Part shown: positions 43,185-51,642 of the stretch, piece by piece
How the letters are laid out: each line of letters begins with the position of its first letter
Position numbering within the stretch: the stretch's first letter is position 1
From: Leucobacter luti
GTDB taxonomy: Bacteria; Actinomycetota; Actinomycetes; Actinomycetales; Microbacteriaceae
Assembly: GCF_004217175.1 (NCBI RefSeq)
Contig: NZ_SHKI01000002.1
Coordinates: forward strand, 549,000-612,999
Direction: 5' to 3'
DNA: 64,000 nucleotides
Program-made: the position numbers and the translations under genes
Notes under the pieces: model-generated
The model's input: only the letters and a program-made list of their open reading frames with translations
Told to the model about the DNA's origin: nothing
The model's database searches: none

Positions 43185-43904
43185 CTAGGCCGCGAGGAAC
43201 TCGAGCGCGGCCGAGCGGAACTCCGCGCTGTCGAGCGCGTCGCGGTGGTCGCCGGGCACGTGCGTGAGCGAGCCGTGTGGCAGCTCCGCGAGCAGCGCCT
43301 CGATGCCCTGCGTCATCTGGTCGGTGCTCCCCGCGACGAGCAGCGTCGGGACGCCCGGTGCGGAGTTCTGCGGGGTGAATGGCTCGGACGCGAGGCCCGG
43401 GATGAGCTGCGCGAGCGAGGCGGTGTCTCTACCGGGCGCAGAGATCATTCCCGCCATCATGCCGACCAGGGGGGACGTGGGCGCGGCCCCGGCGAGCGCC
43501 GAGGTGAGCGCCGCCGGCTCGATCGCGGCGAACGGCTCGAATGGGCTGGCGCCGCCGAGCACGAGGCGCCGCACCCGGGGGCTGCGGCCCGGGAGGTCCC
43601 AGGCGAGGCGTGCCCCGAGGGAGTACCCGATCACGTCGAGCGGCCCGGTGGGGGCCACCGTTGCGGCGGCATCGAGGATCGCGTCGAGCACCGCGCTCGT
43701 GATGGCGTCCTCGGGGCGCTCGATCGCTGGGCTCGCGCCGTGCCCCGGGAGGTCCACGGCGATGACCGTGCGGCCCGCGGTGCGGAGTGTGTCGACCCAG
43801 CCGGGGGTCACGAAGTCCTCGTCCGCGCTCGCGGCGAAGCCGTGCAAGAGCACGATTGGTGGCGCCGCTGAGGCGACGGGGAAGTGGTGCACTGCGAGAG
43901 CCAT
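43185..43904 (-). CDS. Alpha/beta fold hydrolase
   Basis: The 239-residue hydrolase has the oxyanion LLHGFAAS, nucleophile elbow GYSLG and a C-terminal His in PGDHRDAL, with Asp likely in AGSTDQM. It is of the small MenH/MhpC-like type, which can cut C-C or ester bonds. It is divergent from the methyltransferase, with two operator copies between them. ATG 43904 has GAAAGG. Confidence 0.88.
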   Translation of the reverse strand: MALAVHHFPVASAAPPIVLLHGFAASADEDFVTPGWVDTLRTAGRTVIAVDLPGHGASPAIERPEDAITSAVLDAILDAAATVAPTGPLDVIGYSLGARLAWDLPGRSPRVRRLVLGGASPFEPFAAIEPAALTSALAGAAPTSPLVGMMAGMISAPGRDTASLAQLIPGLASEPFTPQNSAPGVPTLLVAGSTDQMTQGIEALLAELPHGSLTHVPGDHRDALDSAEFRSAALEFLAA

Positions 43905-43962
43905 TGGGTGACCTTTCGTCGGTGAAACGGTGACGTGGCGCGGCCCGGATCCGGGTCGTGAG

Positions 43963-43990
43963 CTGTTTTTCTATGCTAGTAGAAAATAAA
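43963..43990. promoter_or_regulatory. TetR-type operator, copy a (hydrolase/methyltransferase)
   Basis: The core is CTATGCTAGTAG (43971-43982), flanked by TGTTTTT and AAAATAAA. Confidence 0.6.
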
Positions 43991-44007
43991 CCCGCGATCG
44001 CTAGACA

Positions 44008-44035
44008 TTTATTATCTACAACTGTAGAGTTTCCC
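44008..44035. promoter_or_regulatory. TetR-type operator, copy b (hydrolase/methyltransferase)
   Basis: The core is CTACAACTGTAG (44016-44027), a perfect palindrome, with TTTATTAT on the left. Confidence 0.65.
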
Positions 44036-44099
44036 AAAGCATCTACCGGACACCGCCGTCCCGTGCAGCGCGGGCGGCCACTACGCAAAGGACGAGTTC

Positions 44100-45074
44100 A
44101 TGACTGCAACTCCAGACCGCATCGTTGACATCGCCATCGGCTTCATGGGCGCAAAGCAGCTCGCGGCTGCCAGCCGGATCGGCCTGTTCGGCGCCCTCGC
44201 TGACGGGGCGAAGACCGTCGCCGAGCTCGCCGCGGCGACCGCGCACGCGGAGCGCCAGGTGCGCACGCTCGCCGACGCGATGAACGCGCTGGGCCTGCTT
44301 GAGCGCACGGCGGGAACGTACACCCTCGCCCCAGACGCCGCGAAGTATCTCGCGGGCACTGGCGAGATCACCCTGACCCCGTTCATCGCGTTCCTCAACG
44401 ACATTAGCTACCCGCAGTGGCTCGGCTACGACAAGACCGTTGACACCGACGCGGCGGGGACGCTCGACCTGGACGAGGCCGGTTGGGCCGACTTTATGGC
44501 CGGCGTGATGACCTACAACGCGCTGCACGCCGAGCAGTTTGCCGAGGCGTTCGACTTCTCGGGCTACCGCAACTCGCTCGACTTCGGCGGGCTCGCCGCG
44601 GGCTTCTCCATCGCCGCGATGCAGGGCAACCCCGAGCTGACGACCCGCTTTGTGTACGCCCCCGGGTTCGCTAACTCGATCGCTGACGCAGCAGCAGCAG
44701 CTGGCCTCGCGGATCGGGTCGCCATCGAGGAGGGCGCGACCGAGTCGACCGCTCCCGGCGGCGCGCACGACCTCGTGCTGCTCACCCACGTGCTGCACCG
44801 CTTCGACCCCGCGCAGAACCGCGCAATCCTGGCTGCCGCCCGTGACGCGGCCGCTCCCGGGGCGACGCTCATGCTGCTCGACTTCTTCCTCGACCAGGAC
44901 GGGACCCAGCGCGCGATCGATGCGCTGCACGCCGGCGAGTACTTCAACATCGACGGCACCGTCGTGTACCCAGTTGAGGAGGTCGAAGCCTGGCTCACCG
45001 AGGCCGGCTGGAAGTCTGACCGCCTCGTCGCGCTGCCCGGCAGCCCGCGCGTGCTCGTGGCCACCGCGGTCTGA
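44100..45074 (+). CDS. SAM-dependent methyltransferase (O-methyltransferase family 2 type)
   Basis: The 324-residue protein has an N-terminal winged-helix dimerisation part (KTVAELAAATAHAERQVRTLADAMNALGLLER) and a Rossmann methyltransferase domain, with LDFGGLAAGFS in the place of the glycine-rich SAM loop and LLTHVLHRFD in the place of the motif before the base. The SAM loop is less glycine-rich than usual, so SAM use should be treated with care. It would methylate a small hydroxylated compound. ATG 44100 has AAAGGA. Confidence 0.8.
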   Translation: MTATPDRIVDIAIGFMGAKQLAAASRIGLFGALADGAKTVAELAAATAHAERQVRTLADAMNALGLLERTAGTYTLAPDAAKYLAGTGEITLTPFIAFLNDISYPQWLGYDKTVDTDAAGTLDLDEAGWADFMAGVMTYNALHAEQFAEAFDFSGYRNSLDFGGLAAGFSIAAMQGNPELTTRFVYAPGFANSIADAAAAAGLADRVAIEEGATESTAPGGAHDLVLLTHVLHRFDPAQNRAILAAARDAAAPGATLMLLDFFLDQDGTQRAIDALHAGEYFNIDGTVVYPVEEVEAWLTEAGWKSDRLVALPGSPRVLVATAV

Positions 45075-45113
45075 CCGCGCCGCACCGCGGAGCCGCTTGG
45101 CGGAGCAACTCTG

Positions 45114-45178
45114 CTGGGCCGCTCCGCTGGCGCGCTCTGCTGAGCCGCTCCGTCGGGCCGCTCTCCTGAGCCGCTCCG
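45114..45178. repeat. Five 13-bp tandem repeats
   Basis: Units of the CTGAGCCGCTCCG type start at 45114, 45127, 45140, 45153 and 45166. They lie between the methyltransferase stop and the next GTG. Confidence 0.85.
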
Positions 45179-45215
45179 CTTCGATGAGCTACGAACAGGA
45201 AGGACCGCGAGGACC

Positions 45216-46256
45216 GTGATCGAGACCGTAACTGGGCCCGTGGCGGCGGCAGATCTGGGCCAGGGGCTGGCCGCCGAGACGCTGCTCCGCACCGGGGCGC
45301 CCGGGCGCGGAAATGCGGGGCGCCCCGCCAGCGACGTGGCGTTTGAGCGCGTCCCCGTTACCATCGAGGTGCTCGGGCGGGTGCTCCTCGGGGCCCCGAA
45401 CTTGGACGACCAGACGCTCGCTCCGGAGGACGCAGAACGGGCACTCCGCAGCTATGCGGCGGTCGCCCGAGCGGCCGCCCCAGTGCCCGCCGAGGCGGCC
45501 GGCCCGGAGGTCGGCCCGCCGCGCCGGCCCCTCGTGGTCGCGCTCGCGGACCCGGCGGCGGGCGCACCGGCCGACTCGGCCACGCTCGCACGGCTCAGCC
45601 GGGACACCGGCGTGGCGATTGTCCGCGGTGTTCCGGGCGGCGCGCCCGCCGCCGGGCTGGGCCCCCACCCGGGCGGGGTCGTTGGTGCGATCGATCCGAG
45701 TGGCCCGGCCGGGATCGAGGCCGCCGCCCGGTCCGCCGCGGCTTCCGGGCGCGCGCTCGTGCTCGCGCCACCCGCCGACCTCGCGGAGGCGGGCGCTGCG
45801 CTCGAGCGGCTGCGGGCTTCGGGGCTGCGGGGCGCGCGTGTCATGCTCACGGGCGCCGCGCACCTGATCAGGCGGCGCCGGGGCGCCGGGGCCGGGGTCG
45901 GCGTCGACCCGGCGCGGCTCGACGCGCTGATCGGGCTCGCGGCCGCCACGGGAGCGACCGTCTGCTTCGATGAGCTTGGCCGGATTCCCACCGTGCGCAC
46001 GGTTGTCTCCGATCACGACGTCGCACTCGCGATCCTGCGCTGCGCGGAGGCCGGCCTCGGTGCCGGGATCACGCTCAGCGTCGGAGCGCGCGCGAAGCAC
46101 CGGCTCACTGCGTTCGGGGGCAACGGGCTCGAGTTCGTCGCGCAGCAGTTTCTGCCCTACCTCGCGATGCTGGGCGGGGATCCGGCGCTTCGGGAGGCCG
46201 TCGGCGGCGGCACCCTGCGGCGTCTCCTCCAGCGCACCGATTCGAAGGCAGTGTGA
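45216..46256 (+). CDS. Phosphotriesterase-like protein lacking metal ligands
   Basis: The 346-residue protein begins TVTGPVAAADLGQGLAAETLL. This lines up with the PTE-family start TVLGAVAPEQLGMTLMHEHLF of the next gene, but both metal His are gone (A20 and T22). The end FGGNGLEFVAQQFLPYLAMLGGDPAL also follows the PTE pattern, and the metal Asp region reads TLSVGAR. It is thus a full-length relative without the binuclear metal site. The GTG start has GAGG four bases upstream, and the stop overlaps the next gene by 4 bases, so it is translated and coupled. It may be a partner subunit or a non-hydrolytic binder. Confidence 0.7.
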   Translation: MIETVTGPVAAADLGQGLAAETLLRTGAPGRGNAGRPASDVAFERVPVTIEVLGRVLLGAPNLDDQTLAPEDAERALRSYAAVARAAAPVPAEAAGPEVGPPRRPLVVALADPAAGAPADSATLARLSRDTGVAIVRGVPGGAPAAGLGPHPGGVVGAIDPSGPAGIEAAARSAAASGRALVLAPPADLAEAGAALERLRASGLRGARVMLTGAAHLIRRRRGAGAGVGVDPARLDALIGLAAATGATVCFDELGRIPTVRTVVSDHDVALAILRCAEAGLGAGITLSVGARAKHRLTAFGGNGLEFVAQQFLPYLAMLGGDPALREAVGGGTLRRLLQRTDSKAV

Positions 46257-47395
46257 GCGTGACCCAAGACCAGCACCCCGCCGCGCGGCGTCCGGCACCC
46301 GCGCGGACTGAAGTCCGACTCGATGCACTTGAGATCCCCGATCGCACCGGTCTCGTCCAGACCGTGCTCGGTGCGGTCGCGCCCGAGCAGCTCGGCATGA
46401 CGCTGATGCACGAGCACCTGTTCCTCGACATCCGCCGGCCCGCCCACTCGCCGAACCCGCGGCCGGGGGAGTGGGACCCCGCGGCGCAGCTCCCGCTCAC
46501 GCTCGACACGCTGGCCGCGGTGCGCCGCGGCCAGCCGAACGCCGAGAATGACATCCTCGGTGACGAAGCGCTGCTGCTCGACGAGGTGGGCGACTTCGTG
46601 CGACAGGGTGGCGGCACGATGGTCGAGGTGACGCCCCGCGGGGTGGGCCGTGACGCGGCCGCGCTCGCCAGGCTCAGCCGCGCCTCCGCGCTGAACATCG
46701 TCATGGGGAGCGGGTGGTACCAGCGAGATCTGCTGCCGCGCGGATTCGCTGAGCGCAGCGTCGCAGAACTCACCGCCATGATCGTCGCCGATCTCGTGGC
46801 CGGGGTCGACGGTACCGGGATCAGGTCGGGGATCATCGGCGAGGTGGGCGCCGAGGGCGCCCCGATCCACCCGGAGGAAATGCGCAGCGTACGCGCGGCG
46901 GGGCGGGCGGCCGCGCTCACCGGCGCGCCGATTACCCTGCACATGGGCGGTGCCGGCGACGAAAAGCTGCGCGTGCTCGACGCGCTCGAGGCCGAGGGCG
47001 CAGACCCCGCCCGGATCGTGTTCGGTCACGCGGGCACGATCGCGGATGAACCGGAGCTCGCGCGGCGCCTGCTCGCGCGCGGCGTGTTCGTGGAGGCCGA
47101 CTTCCTCGGCACGACCGGGAGCCCCTGGGGCACGCTGTTTCCGTTCACCGACCGCGAAGTGGCGCGCGGGTGGGCCGAGCTTGTGGCGGACGGCTGGGGT
47201 GCCCAGCTGCTCCTCGGGGGCGACGTCTGCCAGCGCGTGCAGCTGCGGCGCTACGGCGGTCACGGCTACGGCTACATCGTGGACCACTTTGTGCCGACCC
47301 TCGCCGAGTTCGGTGTGGCCGAGCCCGACATCAGGCGGATGCTGCACGAGAACCCCGCGCGGGCCCTCACGTTCGGGGCGCCGGCACCCCGCTGA
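46253..47395 (+). CDS. Phosphotriesterase-family metal hydrolase (lactonase-like)
   Basis: The 380-residue amidohydrolase-fold enzyme has the HxH motif MHEHLF (H53, H55), a bridging Glu in place of carbamylated Lys (E197 in IIGEVG, as in E. coli Php), H230 in LHMG, H259 in FGHAG and D324 in GGDVCQR. Members with Glu are usually lactonases or of unknown substrate, not phosphotriesterases. It overlaps the metal-less paralogue (GTGA) and probably works with it. The unit follows the methyltransferase in the same direction. Confidence 0.88.
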   Translation: MSVTQDQHPAARRPAPARTEVRLDALEIPDRTGLVQTVLGAVAPEQLGMTLMHEHLFLDIRRPAHSPNPRPGEWDPAAQLPLTLDTLAAVRRGQPNAENDILGDEALLLDEVGDFVRQGGGTMVEVTPRGVGRDAAALARLSRASALNIVMGSGWYQRDLLPRGFAERSVAELTAMIVADLVAGVDGTGIRSGIIGEVGAEGAPIHPEEMRSVRAAGRAAALTGAPITLHMGGAGDEKLRVLDALEAEGADPARIVFGHAGTIADEPELARRLLARGVFVEADFLGTTGSPWGTLFPFTDREVARGWAELVADGWGAQLLLGGDVCQRVQLRRYGGHGYGYIVDHFVPTLAEFGVAEPDIRRMLHENPARALTFGAPAPR

Positions 47396-47404
47396 GCGCC
47401 GCGG

Positions 47405-48001
47405 CTACTCCGCGCGGCGCAACCGGGCGATGAAGTCGGTGACCTGGGCCTCGAGCACGTGCGCATTGAGGTGATCGGGGCTGACGACCCGCACTACGGT
47501 GGCGCCGATATTGAGCATGATGATCTCGTCGACGAGCTGCTCGTCCGGGGTGGGGGTGAGCACGTCGCCGTCGGCGCGCCCCTCGGCGAGGTACTGCAGG
47601 TACCCGGCCTTCCACGAGTCGAGGTGTTCGTCGTAGCCGCCGTGAATCTCGGGGCTGAACGCGCACCGCTCCCAGAACGAGAGCAGCACGCGCGCCGCGG
47701 TGGCGTCTTCCTGGTCGATGGGCAGGGTGAAACGCATGAACATCTCGAGCGCCTCGATCCCGCGCTTCCCCGCCGTGTGCGCGGCGAGGCGGTCACCCAG
47801 GTTGTTCAGCGAGCGCTCGTACGCGCCCTTGATGATCTGGTCTTTGCCCGAGAAGTAGTGCTTCAGCGCACCGTTCGCGAACCCGGCGCGGGATGCGATC
47901 TCGCGCATCGTGGCGGCCTCGATGCCGCCCTCGACGATCAGCTGCCAAGTGACATCGACAACTTCCTTGCGGCGCTGATCATGATCTATGACTTTTGGCA
48001 T
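47405..48001 (-). CDS. TetR family regulator, likely regulator of the 39-48 kb regulon
   Basis: The 198-residue protein starts MPKVIDHDQRR, with a helix-turn-helix at about 22-50 (TMREIASRAGFANGALKHYFSGK) and a BetI/TetR_C-like ligand domain. It resembles the TetR at 61844 from the first residues on (MPxxxDHDxRRxE). Its own promoter carries the same operator-like palindrome found at the other divergent promoters of the region. The start ATG 48001 has AGGAGA eight bases upstream. Confidence 0.9.
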   Translation of the reverse strand: MPKVIDHDQRRKEVVDVTWQLIVEGGIEAATMREIASRAGFANGALKHYFSGKDQIIKGAYERSLNNLGDRLAAHTAGKRGIEALEMFMRFTLPIDQEDATAARVLLSFWERCAFSPEIHGGYDEHLDSWKAGYLQYLAEGRADGDVLTPTPDEQLVDEIIMLNIGATVVRVVSPDHLNAHVLEAQVTDFIARLRRAE

Positions 48002-48027
48002 TGGCGCTCTCCTGTGGGCGGACACAA

Positions 48028-48055
48028 CTTTATATCCTCCACTGTAGACATAAAA
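48028..48055. promoter_or_regulatory. TetR-type operator between tetR and GMC genes
   Basis: The core is CCTCCACTGTAG (48036-48047), flanked by TTTATAT and ACATAAAA. It lies 27 bases before the TetR start. Confidence 0.6.
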
Positions 48056-48107
48056 CCTTCGGGGTGGAGAATCTGGTGCCGCCCGGACCTCCGTGCTGCG
48101 CGCGAGC

Positions 48108-48135
48108 CAACTTGCCCCGCGGGGCAGTCAAGTTG
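48108..48135 (+). promoter_or_regulatory. Leader hairpin upstream of the GMC gene
   Basis: CAACTTG (48108-48114) pairs with CAAGTTG (48129-48135) around the perfect palindrome TGCCCCGCGGGGCA. It lies about 105 bases before the start codon and could be an operator or an mRNA structure. Confidence 0.4.
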
Positions 48136-48239
48136 ACAATCCGGGCAGGTTTCCCCCGGGTGGCTCGACCGTGACCTCCCCGAAATGCCATCGTCATACA
48201 GAAGCAGTGCGCGGCGAGGAAGCCGCCCCGAGAGGAGTC

Positions 48240-49841
48240 ATGATGTCGGAACAGTCCAACACGAGCCCGCGCCCCGAGAGCGTCATCGTGGTGGGTGCCG
48301 GATCCGCGGGATCCGTCGTCGCTCGCCGCCTGGCCGATGCCGGGGTCGCCGTCACCATGATCGAGGCCGGGGGCGAAGACACGAACCCCGCTATCCACGA
48401 CCTCAGCCGCATGGGCGAGCTGTGGCACAGCGCCGACGACTGGGACTACTACACGACGCCGCAGCCCGGCGCCGCCGGCCGCCGCCTCCACCTGCCGCGC
48501 GGCAAGGTGCTGGGCGGGTCGCACGCGCTGAACGCGATGATCTGGGTGCGCTGCGTGCCGCAGGACTTTGACCACTGGGCTGCGCTGGGCAACGACGGGT
48601 GGGCGTGGGACGACGTGCTCCCCGTCTACCGCGAGATCGAGAGCTACTCGGGCGGCGCCTCGGAACTCCGCGGTGGCGACGGCCTGCTCGACGTGACCGA
48701 CGACTACGAGCTCTCGCCGATCCAGCAGTCGATCATTGACGCCGGAGTGCAGGAGGGGCTCGCCCACAACCCCGACTACAACGGAGAGTCGATCGAGGGG
48801 ATCTCGCAGCAGCAGATCACCGCGCGCGACGGGATCCGGCTCAGCACCTACGTGGCGTACCTGAAGCCGGTGCGCGATCGCGTGACGATCGAGGTGGGCT
48901 GCCGCGTCGATGAGCTGCTCTTCGCTGAGGCCGAGGCCGGCGGCGACACCGACGGTGCCGGAGCCGCCGCGCCCCGCGTGATCGGCGTCCGCGTCACCCA
49001 GAACGGTGAGACCCGGGACCTGTTCGCCGACGAGGTGATCCTCGCCGCTGGCGCGATTGACTCGCCCCGCGTGCTGCTGCGCTCCGGGATCGGGCCCGCC
49101 GACGAGCTCGCGGCCGTGGGAATCACGCCGCGCGTCGCCCTCCCGGGCGTGGGGAAGAACCTCCACGACCACCTGCTCTCGCCCGTGATTTTCGCTACCG
49201 AGAAGCCGATCGGTCCGCCGCAGTCGGGGGTCTCTGTGACGCAGACCCACCTGTTCTGGAAGAGCCGGCCGGAGCTCGACCGTCCGGACACGCAGCCGAT
49301 CAATTTCTCGGTGCCGATGTACGGCGAGAACCTCGAGCCGCGCGGAGACGACGGCCTCAGCTTCATGGCGGGACTCGTGACCCCGCAGGCGCGCGGCGAG
49401 ATCACGCTCTCCGGCCCTGGCGCTGAGGATCCGCTGCGGATCAACCTCGACGCGCTGGGCCACGAGGACGATGTCGCGTCGCTCGTCGCCTCGGTGCGTC
49501 AGTGCCGGTCGATCGGACGACAGCCCGCGCTTGCAGCCGACCCGGCCGACGGCGGCTGGGGCGCGACCGAGGTGTACCCGGGACCCGAGGTGGGCGACGG
49601 CGACGACCTCGTCGAGTACGTGCGCCAGACCGTCGCGACCTACCACCACCAGGTCGGCACCTGCAAGATGGGGGTGGACGACCTCGCCGTCGTCTCGCCG
49701 CGGCTCGCCGTGCACGGCGTCGACGGGCTGCGCGTGATCGACGCATCCGTGATGCCGCGCGTGACCACCGGCAACACGAACGCGCCGTCGGTGCTGATCG
49801 GGGAGCTCGGCTCCCGCTTCGTGCTCGCGGGGGAGCGCTAG
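48240..49841 (+). CDS. GMC family oxidoreductase (choline dehydrogenase-like)
   Basis: The 533-residue flavoprotein has the FAD-binding start VVGAGSAGSVVARRL and the GMC signature in LPRGKVLGGSHALNAMIWVR. Its C-terminal active site carries H470 in YHHQVGTCKMG and N512 in TTGNTNAPS. It oxidises an alcohol with FAD and passes electrons to oxygen or a carrier. ATG 48240 has GAGAGGAG; the frame upstream of it is not family-like. The last 36 bases of the gene are part of the 79-bp repeat also found at 60859. Confidence 0.92.
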   Translation: MMSEQSNTSPRPESVIVVGAGSAGSVVARRLADAGVAVTMIEAGGEDTNPAIHDLSRMGELWHSADDWDYYTTPQPGAAGRRLHLPRGKVLGGSHALNAMIWVRCVPQDFDHWAALGNDGWAWDDVLPVYREIESYSGGASELRGGDGLLDVTDDYELSPIQQSIIDAGVQEGLAHNPDYNGESIEGISQQQITARDGIRLSTYVAYLKPVRDRVTIEVGCRVDELLFAEAEAGGDTDGAGAAAPRVIGVRVTQNGETRDLFADEVILAAGAIDSPRVLLRSGIGPADELAAVGITPRVALPGVGKNLHDHLLSPVIFATEKPIGPPQSGVSVTQTHLFWKSRPELDRPDTQPINFSVPMYGENLEPRGDDGLSFMAGLVTPQARGEITLSGPGAEDPLRINLDALGHEDDVASLVASVRQCRSIGRQPALAADPADGGWGATEVYPGPEVGDGDDLVEYVRQTVATYHHQVGTCKMGVDDLAVVSPRLAVHGVDGLRVIDASVMPRVTTGNTNAPSVLIGELGSRFVLAGER

Positions 49842-49884
49842 CGGCCGAGGCTGGTCGGGGCTGGCCGCCCGGGCCGGGGGTGGG
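49806..49884. repeat. 79-bp direct repeat, left copy (island boundary)
   Basis: The repeat runs from the last codons of the GMC gene into the following non-coding DNA. It is identical to 60859-60937 except for one A/G difference. Confidence 0.95.
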
Positions 49885-49897
49885 AAGTTCCTGCCGG

Positions 49898-51424
49898 TCA
49901 GCCCGTGTGAGTTGCCAGCGGAAAAGCGAATTCGAACACCGCGCCGTGCGGGTGGTGCTCGTATGCGGCGATCTCTCCGCCCTGCCGCAGGATCACTTGA
50001 TGGCTGAGTGCTAGGCCGATCCCGTGCCCGCCGCTCTTAGAGGAGAACGCGCCGTCAAACACCCGTCCGCCCGGCACATGATTCAGCCCTCGGCCAAGAT
50101 CGGTCACCCGAAACAGACCGCGTCCTTCAGCCGAATCTTTCGGGTCCGTGCGGTGTGCGGTTTCGACCCGCACCGCACGATACTCAATGGGCCAGTCACG
50201 CATCTCCTCGATAGCGTTGAAACACAGGTTGAGCATGACCTGCCCGGTGAGTACTCGCTCGCAGCGCACTGGGACCGCGACGCCAGAGAGCGCGAACGTG
50301 ACGTCGACCTGGTGCTGGGCAGCGCGCGTCTCGACCAGTGGGCGGACCTCGGCGACGAGGGCGTTCAGATCGATGAGCTGTGACGACGGTTCGAGGCTGG
50401 TGACATACCTGCGGAGACTCTGCAGGATCTCCCCGACCCGCGCGAGTTGACCCTGAGCTGCCTGTATTCCGGTGAGCAGCGTTGCCGTCTTGACATTCCC
50501 TGAACGGTGACGCTGCTCCACACCAGCAAGGAAGTTCGAGGCGGCGGAGATCGGCTGTGCGATTTCATGTTCAATCGTGGTGGCCATATCTCCCATCGCG
50601 TTGAATCGCGCGAGGTAGTTGAGATGCTGAAGCTCACGTTCACGGCGGATGTCCTGCAGTCGAGGCTCCGTGACATCGTGAAACAAGAGCAGATACCCGG
50701 TGACGTTGTCGTCAGATATGAATTGGCAGCTCCCCGACACCCAGCTTGCGGTTGCAGTCCGGTGTCGTGTCGCTACACGGAACGGCTGTGAACGGCCGAG
50801 CTCCCTACTGCGGGTAAGCGCCAGGCTGAGCGCGGAGCGGCCATCCGCATCAAGCGCGTCGAGCAGGTTCGAAGCGATGAGCCCTCCGCGCTCTGCGCCG
50901 AGGAGCAGCTCGGCGGAACGGCTCGCGTAGGTGACCGCATCATGCTCGTCGACGATGAGGATACCCTCATCGGTCTGACCGATAAAAGTGGCGAGCGCTG
51001 CCCTCGTGCGCGATAGGGTCTCACGGGTACGCTCTTCGTGTTCAATGTCGCGGAACTGGACCATCACCACCGTTGATTCGCTGAGAGTGACTCGCGTCGC
51101 AATCGCGTCAGTAAGCGTCTCCTTACCCGACTTCGAACGGTACTTCCATTTGATCCTCGCGCTGCCCTCGTCGGCCGCACGCTGTAGCCACTCGACGCCG
51201 CGGGCTCTGCGGTACATCTCACCGAGCCCGCTCATATCGTGCGCCTTCAGGGGGAGGAGTTCTTGCAGCGAGAACCCGAGGATCCTGAGTGCGGTGTGGT
51301 TCGCCCACAAGATGTTCTTCGACGCTGCGTCGTGAATGAGAATGCTCAGCGGGCTCGCGTCAAGCAACCGCTGAAGGTCGCGCAGCGAGAACGTGGGAAC
51401 CGAGGCCACATCATTGACAGCCAT
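49898..51424 (-). CDS. PAS-domain sensor histidine kinase (FixL-like)
   Basis: The 508-residue kinase has two PAS domains (about 12-135 and 143-260) and no transmembrane segment, so it senses a cytoplasmic signal. The phosphoacceptor is H286 in EHEIAQP, a FixL-type H box. The ATPase domain has the N box LNLCFNAIEEM, then DLGRGL and a G box GGHGIGLAL. It should phosphorylate the FixJ-like protein at 53954. This kinase class is more usual in proteobacteria than in Microbacteriaceae. It is divergent from the monooxygenase operon. ATG 51424 was chosen as the start of the conserved part. Confidence 0.88.
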   Translation of the reverse strand: MAVNDVASVPTFSLRDLQRLLDASPLSILIHDAASKNILWANHTALRILGFSLQELLPLKAHDMSGLGEMYRRARGVEWLQRAADEGSARIKWKYRSKSGKETLTDAIATRVTLSESTVVMVQFRDIEHEERTRETLSRTRAALATFIGQTDEGILIVDEHDAVTYASRSAELLLGAERGGLIASNLLDALDADGRSALSLALTRSRELGRSQPFRVATRHRTATASWVSGSCQFISDDNVTGYLLLFHDVTEPRLQDIRRERELQHLNYLARFNAMGDMATTIEHEIAQPISAASNFLAGVEQRHRSGNVKTATLLTGIQAAQGQLARVGEILQSLRRYVTSLEPSSQLIDLNALVAEVRPLVETRAAQHQVDVTFALSGVAVPVRCERVLTGQVMLNLCFNAIEEMRDWPIEYRAVRVETAHRTDPKDSAEGRGLFRVTDLGRGLNHVPGGRVFDGAFSSKSGGHGIGLALSHQVILRQGGEIAAYEHHPHGAVFEFAFPLATHTG

Positions 51425-51479
51425 GCGTCGATTGTCGCACGCAACTGCGCCGCGGTGAGCTATCGCGACGTGGCGCTGG

Positions 51480-51501
51480 CTACGTAGAAGCCTTAGGGGT
51501 G
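51480..51501. promoter_or_regulatory. Candidate FixJ-type site before the monooxygenase operon
   Basis: CTACGTAG (51480-51487) differs by one base from the FixJ-type GTAMGTAG motif. CTTAGGGGTG (51492-51501) resembles the CAGTAGGGGCG repeats found before the reductase operon. Confidence 0.35.
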
Positions 51502-51642
51502 TTGCAGGAATCCCGGGTTCGCCGCCAGGGGCTCCGCACTGTTTCCGCCGGGGCGCTCGACGTAGCGTCAGATTTGGGAGTTCAGCGACGCCCCTCGGCG
51601 CGGCTCCACAGCACTGCCCCACAACGCCCGGAAGGACTGAAC

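Noticed and set aside
46253-47395. Annotation as an organophosphate phosphotriesterase
   Set aside because: The bridging residue is Glu (E197) and not carbamylated Lys, which is typical of lactonase-like relatives.
48030-49715. 561-residue minus-strand frame over the GMC gene
   Set aside because: The GMC gene has all family motifs; this is its shadow.
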